DNA from: Companilactobacillus allii | GTDB lineage: Bacteria; Bacillota; Bacilli; Lactobacillales; Lactobacillaceae | Length of the DNA stretch: 64,000 bases | Direction of reading: 5' to 3' | Assembly (NCBI RefSeq): GCF_001971585.1 | Contig: NZ_CP019323.1 | Coordinates: 796,053-860,052 of the forward strand | Notes under the pieces: generated by a model | Databases searched by the model: none | What the model saw: only the letters and a program-made list of their open reading frames with translations | Told to the model about the DNA's origin: nothing | Shown: piece after piece, positions 28,004 through 38,566 of the stretch | Layout: every line of letters begins with the position of its first letter | Numbering within the stretch: the first letter of the stretch is position 1 | Program-made: the position numbers and the translations under genes

Positions 28004-29011
28004 TTAAAGAATTTGAATATGGTTTTCGTAACATTTGTCGATCATATCTTGTGGCCAAACACTGGCTTGTACTTCACCAACATGAGCTTTGCCAAGTAGT
28101 AACATACATAGACGTGATTGTCCGATACCACCACCGATTGTATATGGTAGTTCACCACGGAGTAACATCTTGTGATATGGAAGCTTGAGTCTATCTTCTG
28201 CATCAGCATCTTTTAGTTGCGCTTTCATGGATTCTTCACTAACACGAATTCCCATGCTTGAAATTTCAAGAGCCATTTGTAGAGGTTCATACCAGAATAA
28301 AATGTCACCGTTTAATTTCCAGTCGTCATAGTCAGGGGCACGTCCGTCATGTCTTTTGCCTGATTTCATTTTGCCACCGATTTGCATTAAGAATACACAG
28401 CCCAATTCTTTGGTAATAGCGTTCTCACGTTCTTTAGGTGTCATATCTGGGAATCTGTCTTCTAGTTCTTGTGTTGTTACAAAGTGGATTTCATCTGGTA
28501 AATGGTAGACAGCTTCTGGGAACTTGTACCAAACTTCGTGTTCCATATGTTTGATGACTTTGAAAATATCTTTAACAGTACTCTTCAATGTTTCAATAGT
28601 ACGTTCGTCTTTTGAAATAACTTTTTCCCAATCCCATTGGTCAACATAGATTGAGTGGATGTTGTCTAAGTCTTCATCTTTACGAATGGCGTTCATATTT
28701 GTATAGAGACCTTCATGCAGTCCGAAACCATAACGCTTTAGTGCGACACGTTTCCATTTGGCTAGTGAGTGAACGATTTCAATTGTTTGGTCAGGTAAGT
28801 CTTTCATATCGAATGAAACAGGAGTTTCAACACCGTTAAGGTTATCGTTTAGACCTGTAGATTTTTCGACGAACATAGGTGCTGACAAACGTGATAGGTT
28901 GAGTTCCTTACCGAATTCGTCTTGAAATGTCTCACGAATATAGCGGATAGCTTTTTGTGTATCGATTACTGATAGTTTAGGGTCGTATGATTCTGGAATT
29001 GTTAAATGCAT
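28004..29011 (-). CDS. asnA: Aspartate-ammonia ligase
   Basis: ATP-dependent asparagine synthetase A, making asparagine from aspartate and ammonia. The protein has 335 residues, typical of AsnA, with the class II aminoacyl-tRNA synthetase-like fold. Characteristic stretches are [46 protein letters not shown] and the end [33 protein letters not shown] precedes the ATG. A T-box leader upstream indicates induction when uncharged tRNA accumulates, most likely tRNA-Asn. Confidence 0.98.
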   Translation of the reverse strand: MHLTIPESYDPKLSVIDTQKAIRYIRETFQDEFGKELNLSRLSAPMFVEKSTGLNDNLNGVETPVSFDMKDLPDQTIEIVHSLAKWKRVALKRYGFGLHEGLYTNMNAIRKDEDLDNIHSIYVDQWDWEKVISKDERTIETLKSTVKDIFKVIKHMEHEVWYKFPEAVYHLPDEIHFVTTQELEDRFPDMTPKERENAITKELGCVFLMQIGGKMKSGKRHDGRAPDYDDWKLNGDILFWYEPLQMALEISSMGIRVSEESMKAQLKDADAEDRLKLPYHKMLLRGELPYTIGGGIGQSRLCMLLLGKAHVGEVQASVWPQDMIDKCYENHIQIL

Positions 29012-29044
29012 AGGTAGGTCTCCTTCATTTTTTTCAAATTTAAT

Positions 29045-29350
29045 CGATGAAAGACAGGCAACAAAAAAAGTCTTTCATCCCTAATAAAAGGGACGAAAGA
29101 CTTTCGCGGTACCACCCAAGTTGCTTATTTAAAATAAGCCTACTCAATAAGAGTACAAAAATTCTATACTCTGCCGATGGTAACGTACCGGTTACGTCTA
29201 AAACCTACTTTGGCCAAGCCATTTCAGCTAGAAACATAAGAAAGGGTTATTCGGATAAATCAAGCGCTGGTAGGGTTCTCACTATTCCCAATTCACTGTC
29301 AGGCTGATAAGTCTTACTCTTCTTTCTTGTCGTCTTTATCTTGTGACACT
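29045..29350 (-). promoter_or_regulatory. T-box leader of asnA
   Basis: On the minus strand the conserved T-box sequence TGGGTGGTACCGCG is at 29118-29105, part of the antiterminator. It is followed by a terminator (arms AAAGTCTTTCGTCCC and GGGATGAAAGACTTT, then T-run; 29103-29063). Stem I lies at about 29,340-29,240, with GAATAACCC near its 3' side; the AAC triplet there (29248-29246) is a plausible asparagine specifier, in keeping with asnA. The rest of the intergenic region (29,351-29,504) is AT-rich with nothing recognised. Confidence 0.9.
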
Positions 29351-29504
29351 TATAATAAGCATTTATTCTTAAAAAGTAAAGTGTAAAATTAAAAAAATAC
29401 TAATTATTTTCAAATTTTTTCATTTATTCTATGAAAATAAATGATACCGATCACTGGTACTACGCTGTTTTAAAACATATTCATGAAGTTAAAGAAAATT
29501 GAGA

Positions 29505-30239
29505 TTATTTATCGTAAATAGCTTTTAAACCTGCAATATCGGCATCAGATAAGGAGGTAACTCCTTGATTAGTTGGATACATGATTGAAGTGGCATCATT
29601 ACTATGATTTAGACCCAATGCGTGTCCAAGTTCATGCATTGTTACAGAATCACTGACTGACTCGGGATATGTCATATTGATCTTGGCAGTGGCGTGATTG
29701 ATTGCTTGTTTAGTTGAATCATTAGTTCTATAAGTCAATTGAGGTCCACCAGTACCCAGCTCTAGAGTCTTGGCATTGTCGCCTTCGTCTTTATAATAGA
29801 TTGAGAAGGTAATGCTGTTTGCACTAGCTTGCTTGTTACCTTCAACCAAATTAACTACACCAGTTTGATTATAGGCATATATGGCATCGTTAAAGGCTTG
29901 TCTAGCGACCTTTGGTGTTTTATCGGTGAAGTGATAGTAGTAAGTTTTACCAATGACAAATTTGTTGACCATTGAAAACGCTGGTGTTTGGTCAGCTGAG
30001 TTGGTCTGTTGGTCAGTAGACGTTGTAGCTTCTTTTTGTGTGGTGCTTGTGGCATTGGAATTATTGATGAAACTATCAGGATTGAATTTACTTATCACTG
30101 ATTCTAAGTAGCCCTTTGATTTTGACAAGTTAGTTACGATTGGAGCTTGAATGGTAGTTGGTAATACGTCAGTATATTCTGCTAAAAATATACTTCCTAG
30201 AACAACAAGTAGTAATAGAGATGTAATATGTCTTCTCAT
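29505..30239 (-). CDS. Matrixin-like zinc metalloprotease, membrane-anchored or secreted
   Basis: Protein of 244 residues with an N-terminal hydrophobic segment (HITSLLLLVVLGSIFLAEY, about 4-22) serving as a signal or anchor. A Ser/Thr/Gln-rich linker covers about 60-90. The catalytic domain of the M10A (matrixin) type ends with HELGHALGLNH, the HExxHxxGxxH zinc site, followed by SIMYPT, the Met-turn. The zinc site is complete. It should act outside the cell; the substrate is unknown. The ribosome site is weak (GAAAGAAG). Confidence 0.88.
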   Translation of the reverse strand: MRRHITSLLLLVVLGSIFLAEYTDVLPTTIQAPIVTNLSKSKGYLESVISKFNPDSFINNSNATSTTQKEATTSTDQQTNSADQTPAFSMVNKFVIGKTYYYHFTDKTPKVARQAFNDAIYAYNQTGVVNLVEGNKQASANSITFSIYYKDEGDNAKTLELGTGGPQLTYRTNDSTKQAINHATAKINMTYPESVSDSVTMHELGHALGLNHSNDATSIMYPTNQGVTSLSDADIAGLKAIYDK

Positions 30240-30400
30240 TTAAATCTTCTTTCTTTTGGTCTTGTTCACCTATATTACAATCAAAATCACACATTTTCAA
30301 CATAACAAATTTGTAAGGCAAATGTAAGCGATTTAGATGTACTTAAAGTCGCTTCTATATTATTATTTTATTTAAAGATAAATAAGAGAGGGGATTCATT

Positions 30401-30589
30401 ATGCATATTCCAATTAAACGTTCGAGTAATAATAAGGTTTTGGCGGGGGTAGTTGGTGGTCTAGCTGAACATTTTGGCTGGAATACTGCCATTGCTAGAG
30501 TTTTATGGGTGATTATAAGTTTCACGCCAATTTCTGGGATCATTGCTTATTTAGTATTGTGGTTGTTGATGGAAAAACCTGATTATTGA
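30401..30589 (+). CDS. PspC domain membrane protein
   Basis: Small protein of 62 residues made up of one PspC domain: KRSSNNKVLAGVVGGLAEHFGW and ARVLWVIISFTPISGIIAYLVLWLLM, one helix with a re-entrant part. Such proteins sense or stabilise membrane stress; some lactobacilli have several. GAGAGGGG precedes the ATG. Stands alone, followed by short GTTTAAGTTCAGG-type repeats. Confidence 0.92.
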   Translation: MHIPIKRSSNNKVLAGVVGGLAEHFGWNTAIARVLWVIISFTPISGIIAYLVLWLLMEKPDY

Positions 30590-30640
30590 TTTTTAGTTCA
30601 GGATACAGTTTAAGTTCAGGTTCAGGTTTAAGATCAAGTG

Positions 30641-30790
30641 CTTGTTGTCTTTTCCTTGTTTGCTTCGCAAACGCGCACAACAGCACAATTTCTTCCGCTT
30701 AACAAAAATAGTCTCAGTATTCACGTTCGTGAATGCTGAGACTATTTGCGTTAATGCTCGGAAATTTTCGTGCTGTTGTGCGCTCTAATC
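30641..30790 (-). repeat. Intergenic hairpin repeat copy
   Basis: A complete copy. Outer arms GCGCACAACAGCAC and its perfect complement (14 bp), CTTCCG/CGGAA middle arms, and the inner hairpin AATAGTCTCAGTATTCACG with complement. The small hairpin GTTTGCTTCGCAAAC flanks it at 30,659-30,673. It starts inside the stop codon of the dipeptidase gene at 30785. Confidence 0.82.
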
Positions 30791-32191
30791 ATTTAAATTA
30801 TATCTAAGTTTCATATGTTCTGACCCAGCGATAACCATGTCACCTAACAACTTAGTTTGACGTTTCAAGGCGTCATTTGCTAATTTATCATTGGCTTCTT
30901 CTAGGAATTTACTAATATCTTTTTGTCCAGAAGCTTTTTCGTCGGTATCATTTTGTAGTTTTCTAAATGAACTCATTGTGTCTAGTTCATAATCGTTTCT
31001 CATATCAACGTAGAAGTCGTAATCTGTGTCACCGAGAAGTGCTGTTGTACAACTTAACCAGTACATATTATTCAGGTCAAATGTTCCAGTGGCATCTTTG
31101 TAACAAGCTGGTGTGTCAGTGATATTTGTGTAGAATGGAACAACTGTATTGAAGGTATTTGCACCATAAGCTAACCATTGGATACCGGCAATTTCACTTG
31201 GAACGTTATTTCTGATTTGGAGAATATGAACGTTATGGTTACGGTTGATACCGATGGGACGGAACATTGTTTTCTCATCTTCAGTACCGCTACCGTATGG
31301 GTCATATTTTGTATTCTCAAAGTGAGAGCTTAAGACAAACTTGACGTCTTCAATTGAGATCTTTCTATTAGCGTGGCAGATAAATGGTAGATCAGCATCC
31401 ATTGGGTCGTTTTCGATCTCTGGATTGAAGAATCTTTGACCATACCAAGTACGAGGGTTGTTGTAAACAGTATCTTTAATAGATGCACTACCAAAGATAT
31501 GACGCAAGTTGTATTTGTCAAAGTCAGGATTCAAGTTGTATTTCTTGATCAAGTCCAACAAGTCATCTGAGCACAATGTGTCGCTTGAATCGAAGTCGAA
31601 TTCATCAATATTCATACGATTAGGTGCTACAACATAGGCATCATCTGGGATACGGACTGCAGCGAAGTGGTGTCCACCGATTGTTTCAAGCCACCAAACT
31701 TCTTTGTTGTCATTAAAGGCAATTCCGTTTGGTTCATAAGTACCATATTCTTTTAATAAGGCACCTAGACGTTGTACACCTTCTTTAGCACTGTGAATAT
31801 ATGGCAAAACTAGTGTGACGATATCTTCTTCACCAATACCATCTTCAACGAATGGATCCATACCTAGAACACGTGGATTAGTAGTGATTGTTTCGGTAGC
31901 TGACATACCGACATTTTCACTATTGATCCCTGCGGCTGGCCAAATTCCATTAGTCAAAATTGAGTTAGGAATTGAACTGTATCGTAGTGGGTTATCAGGA
32001 AGGTCAATTTGAACTTTGCTGATAACGGATTCGTAGTGTCTAGGTTGTTCATCAGGTGAAACGACGACAAAACGTTGTGGGTCTAGTGCTTCATGACCAT
32101 CATCATTTCTAGAGATTATTGTAGAACCATCTATAGAGGCGTCTTTACCAACTAAAATTGTCGTACATGAACCTTTGATCCTTTTTTCCAT
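30785..32191 (-). CDS. pepD: C69 family dipeptidase
   Basis: N-terminal nucleophile dipeptidase of peptidase family C69, 468 residues, cleaving a wide range of dipeptides in the cytosol. After a short propeptide MEKRIKGS the nucleophile is Cys9 ([13 protein letters not shown]), followed by the family stretches TIISRNDDG and [14 protein letters not shown]. The start at 32191 follows AGGGAG; a longer in-frame start at 32263 has no ribosome site. A paralogue lies at 47789. A cre-like palindrome is found upstream. Confidence 0.93.
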   Translation of the reverse strand: MEKRIKGSCTTILVGKDASIDGSTIISRNDDGHEALDPQRFVVVSPDEQPRHYESVISKVQIDLPDNPLRYSSIPNSILTNGIWPAAGINSENVGMSATETITTNPRVLGMDPFVEDGIGEEDIVTLVLPYIHSAKEGVQRLGALLKEYGTYEPNGIAFNDNKEVWWLETIGGHHFAAVRIPDDAYVVAPNRMNIDEFDFDSSDTLCSDDLLDLIKKYNLNPDFDKYNLRHIFGSASIKDTVYNNPRTWYGQRFFNPEIENDPMDADLPFICHANRKISIEDVKFVLSSHFENTKYDPYGSGTEDEKTMFRPIGINRNHNVHILQIRNNVPSEIAGIQWLAYGANTFNTVVPFYTNITDTPACYKDATGTFDLNNMYWLSCTTALLGDTDYDFYVDMRNDYELDTMSSFRKLQNDTDEKASGQKDISKFLEEANDKLANDALKRQTKLLGDMVIAGSEHMKLRYNLND

Positions 32192-32226
32192 TATTAAGTA
32201 CACTCCCTTTTTATTTACTAATATCA

Positions 32227-32240
32227 TTATAACGCTTTCA
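32227..32240. promoter_or_regulatory. cre-like site upstream of pepD
   Basis: TTATAACGCTTTCA is close to the CcpA operator consensus (complement TGAAAGCGTTATAA) and lies about 35 bp before the start. Confidence 0.5.
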
Positions 32241-32337
32241 TCGATTTTTCTAAATGGTGCCAATATATATAGGAACTTATATATTAATTATTTGAATACT
32301 AGTACAATTGATTAATATTACTTAGAGAGGGGACTAC

Positions 32338-33411
32338 ATGAACGATTTATTACATAATTATCGAATGTCTAGGACCATGGGGATAGTAGTGTTATTGGGG
32401 CTATTCATGTTCGGGACTTTACCGATCATGATCATTGCCTATTGTTATTTGGCTTTGGTGTTAATAATCCATACTTGGGTAAAGATAGGCTTTAGCAAAA
32501 AAGTGAAGTCTAGTTTGACTGTTATCTATGGTTTTATGTTGGCTTTTCAAATAACCTTTGTGACGTTGACGGTATTTCCAATGCACAATATCAACTTACT
32601 ATATTATCCTGCCAAGATATTCGCAGTGGTTCTATTCAGTATTCCTTTTCTTGTGGAACGTTTCATAACGGTCAGCAACGGGGCTGAATTCTACATGCCA
32701 ACAGTCGAGAGCGTTACGGCTATAAGCTTTGAGGAGTTACGTGACAATACCAAACGGATAAGATCGATGATGCAAAGTGTTTCAAATATGAATCAAAAGA
32801 TCTCAATAGATCATGTGAAGACTGTCCTAGAAGATATTCCAAGACACAGCTCAGTTCGCTATATCAATCAAGGAACACTGACACAATACTATTTTGATGC
32901 CGCAAAAAAGAGTTTGGATGATGAGCATATGTATCTAGTTGTTTCAAATACGGGGAGTCCAGCTAGTGAAATAATCTCAGCTTTTACACAAAAACAGTTC
33001 AATCACGTATCTTTGTCGTTTGATAGAGCTTTGGATACTATTATTAGTTATAACGGTGGGGATAATATCTACCCTCCTGGGATGAACGCTGAAACACTTG
33101 AGTTCTTCCATCAAAAGTCTGATGCATCGGTGTTGATATATAGTTTGCCGGCAACTGTGGAACAGAAACAATTCTTGATAGATAAAATTGCTGAAATAAA
33201 TCACAATGGTAGTGCTTATAATCTGCTTGGATTGGTTGCGAAACATTCTTATAAGCCTAATATCATGTTTTGTTCCCAATTTGTGTACAAAATGTTGAAA
33301 TTAGCCGGCTTAGAATTCTTCGATAAAAAAGACGGTGAAGTTAGACCAACTGACTTTATCGAGTTAGATTATTATAAGAAATTGGACTTTGAATATGAAA
33401 TTACATTTTAA
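32338..33411 (+). CDS. Membrane protein with permuted papain-like (YiiX/NlpC-type) domain
   Basis: Protein of 357 residues. Residues 15-115 hold three or four hydrophobic helices (IVVLLGLFMFGTLPIMIIAY and others). The C-terminal domain (about 195-350) has the permuted NlpC/P60-like order, histidine first: H223 in FNHVSLSFD and C312 in MFCSQFVYKML. Such proteins are thought to be amidases or thiol peptidases; the substrate is unknown. GAGAGGGG precedes the ATG. It is 20 bp ahead of apbE and presumably co-transcribed with it. Confidence 0.72.
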   Translation: MNDLLHNYRMSRTMGIVVLLGLFMFGTLPIMIIAYCYLALVLIIHTWVKIGFSKKVKSSLTVIYGFMLAFQITFVTLTVFPMHNINLLYYPAKIFAVVLFSIPFLVERFITVSNGAEFYMPTVESVTAISFEELRDNTKRIRSMMQSVSNMNQKISIDHVKTVLEDIPRHSSVRYINQGTLTQYYFDAAKKSLDDEHMYLVVSNTGSPASEIISAFTQKQFNHVSLSFDRALDTIISYNGGDNIYPPGMNAETLEFFHQKSDASVLIYSLPATVEQKQFLIDKIAEINHNGSAYNLLGLVAKHSYKPNIMFCSQFVYKMLKLAGLEFFDKKDGEVRPTDFIELDYYKKLDFEYEITF

Positions 33412-33431
33412 AAATATAGTGGAGAGGTTAA

Positions 33432-34367
33432 ATGGAAACAGCTGAAAAGAAACTACACTTGATGGGAACGATAATTATAGTGTGGGTAAAAGCCAAGAAC
33501 CCGCAAGATTTATTGGATATGGCCGAGAAAAAATTAATAGATTATGAGAGCCGCTTCAGTGCTAATGCTAAGTCACATCTTACTAATATTAATGACAATG
33601 CTGGAATTAGACCAGTAAAAATCGAGTCAGACTTATTTGAATTAATTAAGATTGGTAAAGAACAAAGTTTGATTAGAAATAGTGCTTTGAACATTGCGAT
33701 TGGGCCACTGATTCAGGCGTGGAGAATCGGCTTTAATGATGCGAGATATCCGGGCCAAGCAAGGATCAATGAATTACTCAAATTGATCGATCCTGCAGAT
33801 ATTATCTTGGATGAAACTAATCAGACAATTTTTTTAAAGCACAAACAAATGTCACTGGATCTAGGAGCTATAGCTAAGGGATATTTTGCTGATAAAATCA
33901 TTAATTACTTCAAATCACAACAGGCCAGTGCTGGATTCATTAGTCTGGGTGGCAACGTTTTGACCTTTGGCGATGAGCCAGATCATTTGGATGGAATGTG
34001 GAGGATTGGGGTTCAGAATCCATTTTTACCACGTGGTAACTTTGTGGCTACTTTAAAAGTCTTAGATAAGTCAGTCGTCACATCAGGTATTTATGAACGC
34101 AAGTTTGTCTTTAAGGGTCATACTTATCATCATATCTTCGATACATCTACTGGATATCCAATCAAAACTAATCTTGAAAGTATTACTATAGTCGCTGATA
34201 AATCGATCGACTGTGAAATTTGGACCACTAGATTGTTTGGTCAAAATGCGCTAAAGGCGGTTGAGATATTGAATAAACTCGACGGAATCGACGGGGTGGT
34301 TGTTACAACGGATGGACAAATGGCCTATTCAGATGGATTAAAGAAAAAAATAACGCTAGTTCAGTGA
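33432..34367 (+). CDS. apbE: FAD:protein FMN transferase (ApbE), cytosolic type
   Basis: Transfers FMN from FAD to a serine or threonine in target proteins through a phosphoester bond. It has 311 residues with no signal peptide or lipobox, so it acts in the cytosol. Family motifs are IGPLIQAWRIGF, LDLGAIAKGYFADKI, FISLGGNVLTFG, VTSGIYERKF and HHIFDTSTGYP. Nearby cytosolic FMN_bind proteins at 36143 and 25150 are likely clients. Its stop codon is four bases from that of a convergent LysR gene, within a shared hairpin. Confidence 0.93.
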   Translation: METAEKKLHLMGTIIIVWVKAKNPQDLLDMAEKKLIDYESRFSANAKSHLTNINDNAGIRPVKIESDLFELIKIGKEQSLIRNSALNIAIGPLIQAWRIGFNDARYPGQARINELLKLIDPADIILDETNQTIFLKHKQMSLDLGAIAKGYFADKIINYFKSQQASAGFISLGGNVLTFGDEPDHLDGMWRIGVQNPFLPRGNFVATLKVLDKSVVTSGIYERKFVFKGHTYHHIFDTSTGYPIKTNLESITIVADKSIDCEIWTTRLFGQNALKAVEILNKLDGIDGVVVTTDGQMAYSDGLKKKITLVQ

Positions 34368-34397
34368 TAATCAACTTATCATTGGGCTAGCGTTTTT
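34352..34397. terminator. Bidirectional terminator overlapping apbE and lysR ends
   Basis: The stem AACGCTAG-CA-TGATAA with complement spans both stop codons, with AAAAAAATAACG on one side and CGTTTTTTAC on the other. Confidence 0.88.
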
Positions 34398-35327
34398 TAC
34401 TTCAATATCAAATTTTAAATAATGTAAAAATGAATCAACAAGTTCTGTTTCAGCCGCAATCAATGTCTTATCTGCAGGGTGGGCAATGAAATAATTCAGT
34501 GAAATCAGGTCCATTGGTAACTTGTAAATATTGATGTTGTCGTTAGCTTTAGGGATGGGAACACTCTCAGGTAAAAATGTAACACCTAGATTATTAGTTG
34601 CTAGAGCAACAATTGTGAAGATGTTGTTACTCTCCAGAACAATATTTGGCTGGATCTTGAACTTATGAATCAAGTAGTCAACTTGTCGTCTGATGGCAGA
34701 TCCGTGAGTGGTGAGGATCAAGTTTTCCTGTAAAAGAGACTTAATAGAGATACTGCCAGGTTTTAAGAATTTTTCTTTGGGTTGATATAGTTTGGAAGAT
34801 TCAGGGATTATGGCGTAATATCCATGTTTTCCTTGATCATAGACAGTCAGTCTTGGGGAAATAGTCTCAGGATTTTGGCCGATGAAGAAGTCCAAGTCAC
34901 CGTTGAGAGTTTTCTTTTCATTGATATCAGGTATAGCCTCATATAATTCTATTTTTACATTTGGATGAGACTTTAAGTAAGTTGGCAAAAATAATGGTAA
35001 TAAATATGTTCCTAGACTAGATAGGACACCAATACGAATAATGGTGTGCTCAGTTGAGGCATATTTTGAGATCTGTTTACGGAAGTTGTCTTGTTTCACT
35101 TCCATTGAATTCAAATACTGATAATAAATTCGACCAGCTTCGGTCAACTGCAGTGGAGTATCGTGTCGATTGATAATTTCAATGTCGAGTTCTTTCTCGA
35201 CTTTTTTTATTGTCTGAGTTAGATAGGGCTGTGAAATATAAAGACTTTTTGCAGCTTTGGTATAGTTCCCATATTTGAGTAAAGTATCTAGATATTGCAA
35301 CATATTCGGTGAATCGATCATTGGCAT
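34371..35327 (-). CDS. hcrR: LysR family regulator, HcrR-like
   Basis: Regulator of 318 residues with an N-terminal helix-turn-helix (KYGNYTKAAKSLYISQPYLT, then DIEIINRHDTPLQLTEAG) and an effector-binding domain from about residue 90. The start at 35327 follows AGGAGTG; the longer in-frame start has none. It is divergent from the FMN reductase/reductase operon, the classic LysR layout, and in L. plantarum a LysR regulator accompanies the hydroxycinnamate reductase genes hcrA-hcrB. The name is therefore by context. Confidence 0.8.
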   Translation of the reverse strand: MPMIDSPNMLQYLDTLLKYGNYTKAAKSLYISQPYLTQTIKKVEKELDIEIINRHDTPLQLTEAGRIYYQYLNSMEVKQDNFRKQISKYASTEHTIIRIGVLSSLGTYLLPLFLPTYLKSHPNVKIELYEAIPDINEKKTLNGDLDFFIGQNPETISPRLTVYDQGKHGYYAIIPESSKLYQPKEKFLKPGSISIKSLLQENLILTTHGSAIRRQVDYLIHKFKIQPNIVLESNNIFTIVALATNNLGVTFLPESVPIPKANDNINIYKLPMDLISLNYFIAHPADKTLIAAETELVDSFLHYLKFDIEVKNASPMIS

Positions 35328-35358
35328 TATCAACACTCCTATCCTAATTACCTTAATT

Positions 35359-35490
35359 ATAACAAATTTGTTATGGGTCAATAATTAAATAAATATTTCA
35401 CAATAACTAGATTGTACACTAGACTTTGAATTAAGGGATTTTCTAGATGTACAATAGTAAATCCATTTTTTTTAAATATATTTGTGAAAT
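35359..35490. promoter_or_regulatory. Divergent lysR/hcrA control region with three palindromes
   Basis: ATAACAAATTTGTTAT (35359-35374) is a perfect 16-bp palindrome near the lysR start. ATTGTACA (35411-35418) and TGTACAAT (35448-35455) form an inverted pair 29 bp apart; the second overlaps the probable -10 TACAAT (35450-35455), whose -35 is TTGAAT (35426-35431). ATTTCACAA (35395-35403) and TTGTGAAAT (35482-35490) are a wider inverted pair. LysR activators commonly bind such sites. Confidence 0.55.
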
Positions 35491-35519
35491 AAAGAACAAA
35501 AATCAAAAGAGGTATTAAT

Positions 35520-36143
35520 ATGAAATTTATCGGGATAGTCGGTACTAATGCGACCAAGTCAACCAATCGTCAATTGTTACAATTCATGCAAAAACACTTC
35601 TCTAAAAAAGCTGATTTAGAGGTTTGTGAGATAAAAGGTCTACCAGCATTCAATCAGCCCCAAGATCGTGTATTACCAACAGGACTCAAGGATTTATCGG
35701 ACAAAATAGAAGAGTCTGATGGAGTAATAATTGCAACACCAGAATATGATCACACTGTTCCAGCTCCATTGAAGAGTGTTTTGGAGTGGCTATCGTATAC
35801 AACAAGACCCTTTATTGATAAGCCAGTTATGATTGTCGGTGCTTCTTATGGGGCATTGGGCTCATCACGTGCTCAAAATCACTTAAGACAGATACTTGAT
35901 GCACCAGAATTAAAAGCACGAGTAATGCCAAGTGAAGAATTCTTATTGGGACATTCACTTCAAGCCTTTGATGAGTCTGGTGATTTGATCTATAAGGACA
36001 AAGCCACGGAGTTAGAAGAATGTTTTGATCAATTCTTATTGTTTGTAGATATTACTAATCAATTAGTAAAGAATCATGGCTTCCAAGCTGAACAAAACAA
36101 AGAATTCACTTGGGAAAAGGCAACTGAAGGGGGCAACAACTAA
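35520..36143 (+). CDS. hcrA: NADPH-dependent FMN reductase, HcrA-like
   Basis: Flavodoxin-like NAD(P)H-dependent FMN reductase of 207 residues. Visible are the flavin phosphate loop [18 protein letters not shown] (6-23), [20 protein letters not shown] (about 68-87) and [18 protein letters not shown] (about 102-119). It probably supplies electrons to the reductase encoded next. Its stop overlaps the next start (TAATG). AGAGG precedes the ATG. In L. plantarum, hcrA has this role and place beside hcrB. Confidence 0.82.
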   Translation: MKFIGIVGTNATKSTNRQLLQFMQKHFSKKADLEVCEIKGLPAFNQPQDRVLPTGLKDLSDKIEESDGVIIATPEYDHTVPAPLKSVLEWLSYTTRPFIDKPVMIVGASYGALGSSRAQNHLRQILDAPELKARVMPSEEFLLGHSLQAFDESGDLIYKDKATELEECFDQFLLFVDITNQLVKNHGFQAEQNKEFTWEKATEGGNN

Positions 36144-38566
36144 TGAAGTTTATTGGAATAGTTGGAACAAATGCAGAAAAATCATATAACCGTATGTTGT
36201 TACAATTTATGAAGCAACATTTCAGTGATAAGGCTGAGATTGAGATTCTTGAATTGTTCGATGTACCAATGTTTGATGAATCAGATGACCAATCTAATAG
36301 TGAGATCATCCAAGAATTCAATACTAAGATAAGTGATGCCGACGGTGTCATTATTGCGACTCCTGAACACAACCACTCAGTGCCATCAGCTCTAAATAGT
36401 ATTATCGAATGGCTATCATTTAATCTACATCCTTTTGATGGTAAGCCAGTCATGATCGTTGGCGCTTCATTACATCCCCAAGGATCATCACGTGCCCAAC
36501 TGCACTTGAGACAGATACTTGATGCACCAGGTGTTAATGCAGCTGTTATGCCAGGTTCTGAGTTCTTGTTGGGCCAAGCAAAAGATGCTTTTGATGACAA
36601 TGGGAATTTGAAATCAGAAGGAACGATTGACTTCTTAGATAGCTGTTTCACAAAGTTCAAACGCTTCACAGAAATTGCCAATCTATTAAATGTTCCAGAA
36701 GATCTTAATTTTAAACCAGGAACTTTTGAAGTAACGGCTAAAGGACACAATGGAGATCTTCCAATGTCAGTTACTTTATCAGATGATCGAATCGAAGATA
36801 TTGATATTGATACTTCAAAGGAAACAAAGGGAATCGCTGACGTGGTATTCACGAAGATCCCTCAAGAAATTGTCGATGGTCAGACCTTGAACGTTGATGT
36901 GATTTCTGGAGCTTCAATAACAAGTCATGGAGTTATCGATGGTGTTGCTAAAGCTGTGAAAATGGCCGGTGGTAACCCTGAGATATTGAAGAAACGTCCT
37001 AAGGCTTCAAATATTGTTCGAAATGATGAAGAATACACAACTGATGTAGTTGTCGTTGGTGCTGGTGGTGCAGGATTAACTGCAGCTGCCAAGATCCTTG
37101 ATGAAGGTAAGTCGGTTATTATCGCTGAAAAGTTCCCATCACCAGGTGGTAACACAGTACGTGCCGGTGGACCAATGAATGCCGCTGATCCAACATGGCA
37201 AAATAAGTTTGATGCCAATGCCGGTGAAGCACACCGATTAAAGGAAATCAAAGATATGAAGCTGGATGATATCGATCCAGAATATCGTGATGACTTCAAA
37301 GAGTTACAGAAACAAATTGGTCAATATCTTGATAGTAAAGGTAATTACCTATTTGATTCTAAGCTCTTGTTCAGAATCCAAACTTACTTAGGTGGTAAGC
37401 GTACTGACTTGCAAGGTAACGAGATTCACGGCCAATATGATTTAGTTAAGATTTTGACTGACCATGCCTTGGAATCAGTTAAGTGGCTCGAAAAAGTCGG
37501 AGTTGAGTTTGATAAGAACGAAGTAACTATGCCCGTTGGAGCTCTTTGGCGTCGTGGACACAAACCTATGGGGCCAGAAGGATTCGCTTATATTAAAGCT
37601 TTGAAGAAGTATGTCGAAGATAACGGCGGCAAATTGATGACAGAGACACCAGTCAAAGAGCTCATTATTGAGAATGGTGAAGTAAAAGGAGTCATTGCTC
37701 GTGGTAACAGCGGTCAAAAGATCACTATTCATGCAAACTCAGTCATTCTAGCTTCAGGAGGATACGGAGCTAATACTAAGATGTTGAAGAAATACAACAC
37801 TTACTGGACAGAGATCGACGACGATATCAAGACTTCTAATTCACCAGCTATTACCGGAGATGGTATCAAGCTTGGCTTGAGTGCTGGAGCTGATTTAGTA
37901 GGGATGGGATTCACACAAATGATGCCCGTTTCCGATCCAGATACAGGAGAAATATTTACTGGACTACAAGTTCCACCAGCCAATTTCATCATGGTCAACC
38001 AATCTGGTAAACGTTTCGTTAACGAATATGGAAGCCGTGATCAACTAACTCAAGCAGCCATTGATAACGGAAACTTGTTCTATTTAATAGCAGATGATGA
38101 GATCAAAAAGACTGCATATAATACATCACAAGAAAAAATCGATAATCAAGTTAAAGCAGGAACACTTTACAGAGACGACACACTGACTGGATTGGCCAAA
38201 CAATTGAAGATAGATCCAGAAGTATTCGTTGATACTATTACCAAATATAATTCCTACGTTGACGCAGGAAATGATCCAGAATTTGGTAAAGACGCCTTCG
38301 ACTTGAAAGTTGTCAAAGCACCATTTTATGCCACACCAAGAAAACCAGCTATACATCATACAATGGGTGGTTTAAAGATTGACCCAGAGACACACGTTTT
38401 GAACAAAGATGGCCAAATAATCAACGGATTATATGCCGCAGGAGAAGTAGCCGGAGGATTACACGCAGGTAACAGATTGGGTGGTAATTCACTTGCTGAT
38501 ATCTTTACGTTTGGAAGAATAGCGGGCAAAGAGTCAATAAATCAGAGAGTGGAACAAAGCGAATAA
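36143..38566 (+). CDS. hcrB: Three-domain flavoprotein reductase, HcrB-like
   Basis: Protein of 807 residues joining three domains: NADPH-dependent FMN reductase (1-190), FMN_bind (about 195-275) and FAD_binding_2 reductase (about 298-805). DVISGAS (252-258) is an ApbE flavinylation motif, so S258 probably bears FMN. The FAD part begins [18 protein letters not shown] and ends [20 protein letters not shown]. The plan and length match HcrB of L. plantarum (about 812 residues), which reduces hydroxycinnamic acids to phenylpropionic acids; fumarate or urocanate cannot be excluded. No signal peptide. The last residues and stop lie in a repeat-like hairpin arm (GAGTGGAACAAAGCGAATAA). Confidence 0.85.
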   Translation: MKFIGIVGTNAEKSYNRMLLQFMKQHFSDKAEIEILELFDVPMFDESDDQSNSEIIQEFNTKISDADGVIIATPEHNHSVPSALNSIIEWLSFNLHPFDGKPVMIVGASLHPQGSSRAQLHLRQILDAPGVNAAVMPGSEFLLGQAKDAFDDNGNLKSEGTIDFLDSCFTKFKRFTEIANLLNVPEDLNFKPGTFEVTAKGHNGDLPMSVTLSDDRIEDIDIDTSKETKGIADVVFTKIPQEIVDGQTLNVDVISGASITSHGVIDGVAKAVKMAGGNPEILKKRPKASNIVRNDEEYTTDVVVVGAGGAGLTAAAKILDEGKSVIIAEKFPSPGGNTVRAGGPMNAADPTWQNKFDANAGEAHRLKEIKDMKLDDIDPEYRDDFKELQKQIGQYLDSKGNYLFDSKLLFRIQTYLGGKRTDLQGNEIHGQYDLVKILTDHALESVKWLEKVGVEFDKNEVTMPVGALWRRGHKPMGPEGFAYIKALKKYVEDNGGKLMTETPVKELIIENGEVKGVIARGNSGQKITIHANSVILASGGYGANTKMLKKYNTYWTEIDDDIKTSNSPAITGDGIKLGLSAGADLVGMGFTQMMPVSDPDTGEIFTGLQVPPANFIMVNQSGKRFVNEYGSRDQLTQAAIDNGNLFYLIADDEIKKTAYNTSQEKIDNQVKAGTLYRDDTLTGLAKQLKIDPEVFVDTITKYNSYVDAGNDPEFGKDAFDLKVVKAPFYATPRKPAIHHTMGGLKIDPETHVLNKDGQIINGLYAAGEVAGGLHAGNRLGGNSLADIFTFGRIAGKESINQRVEQSE

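Noticed and set aside
27897-28058. Long N-terminal extension of the MerR gene
   Set aside because: It overlaps the asnA terminator and coding end; the TTG at 27896 after GGAGG gives the normal MerR N-terminus.
29047-29307. Open frame of 86 codons on the + strand
   Set aside because: It is antisense to the T-box leader of asnA and has no ribosome site.
36106-36852. Open frame of 248 codons on the minus strand
   Set aside because: It is antisense to the well-recognised FMN reductase domain of the HcrB-like gene.
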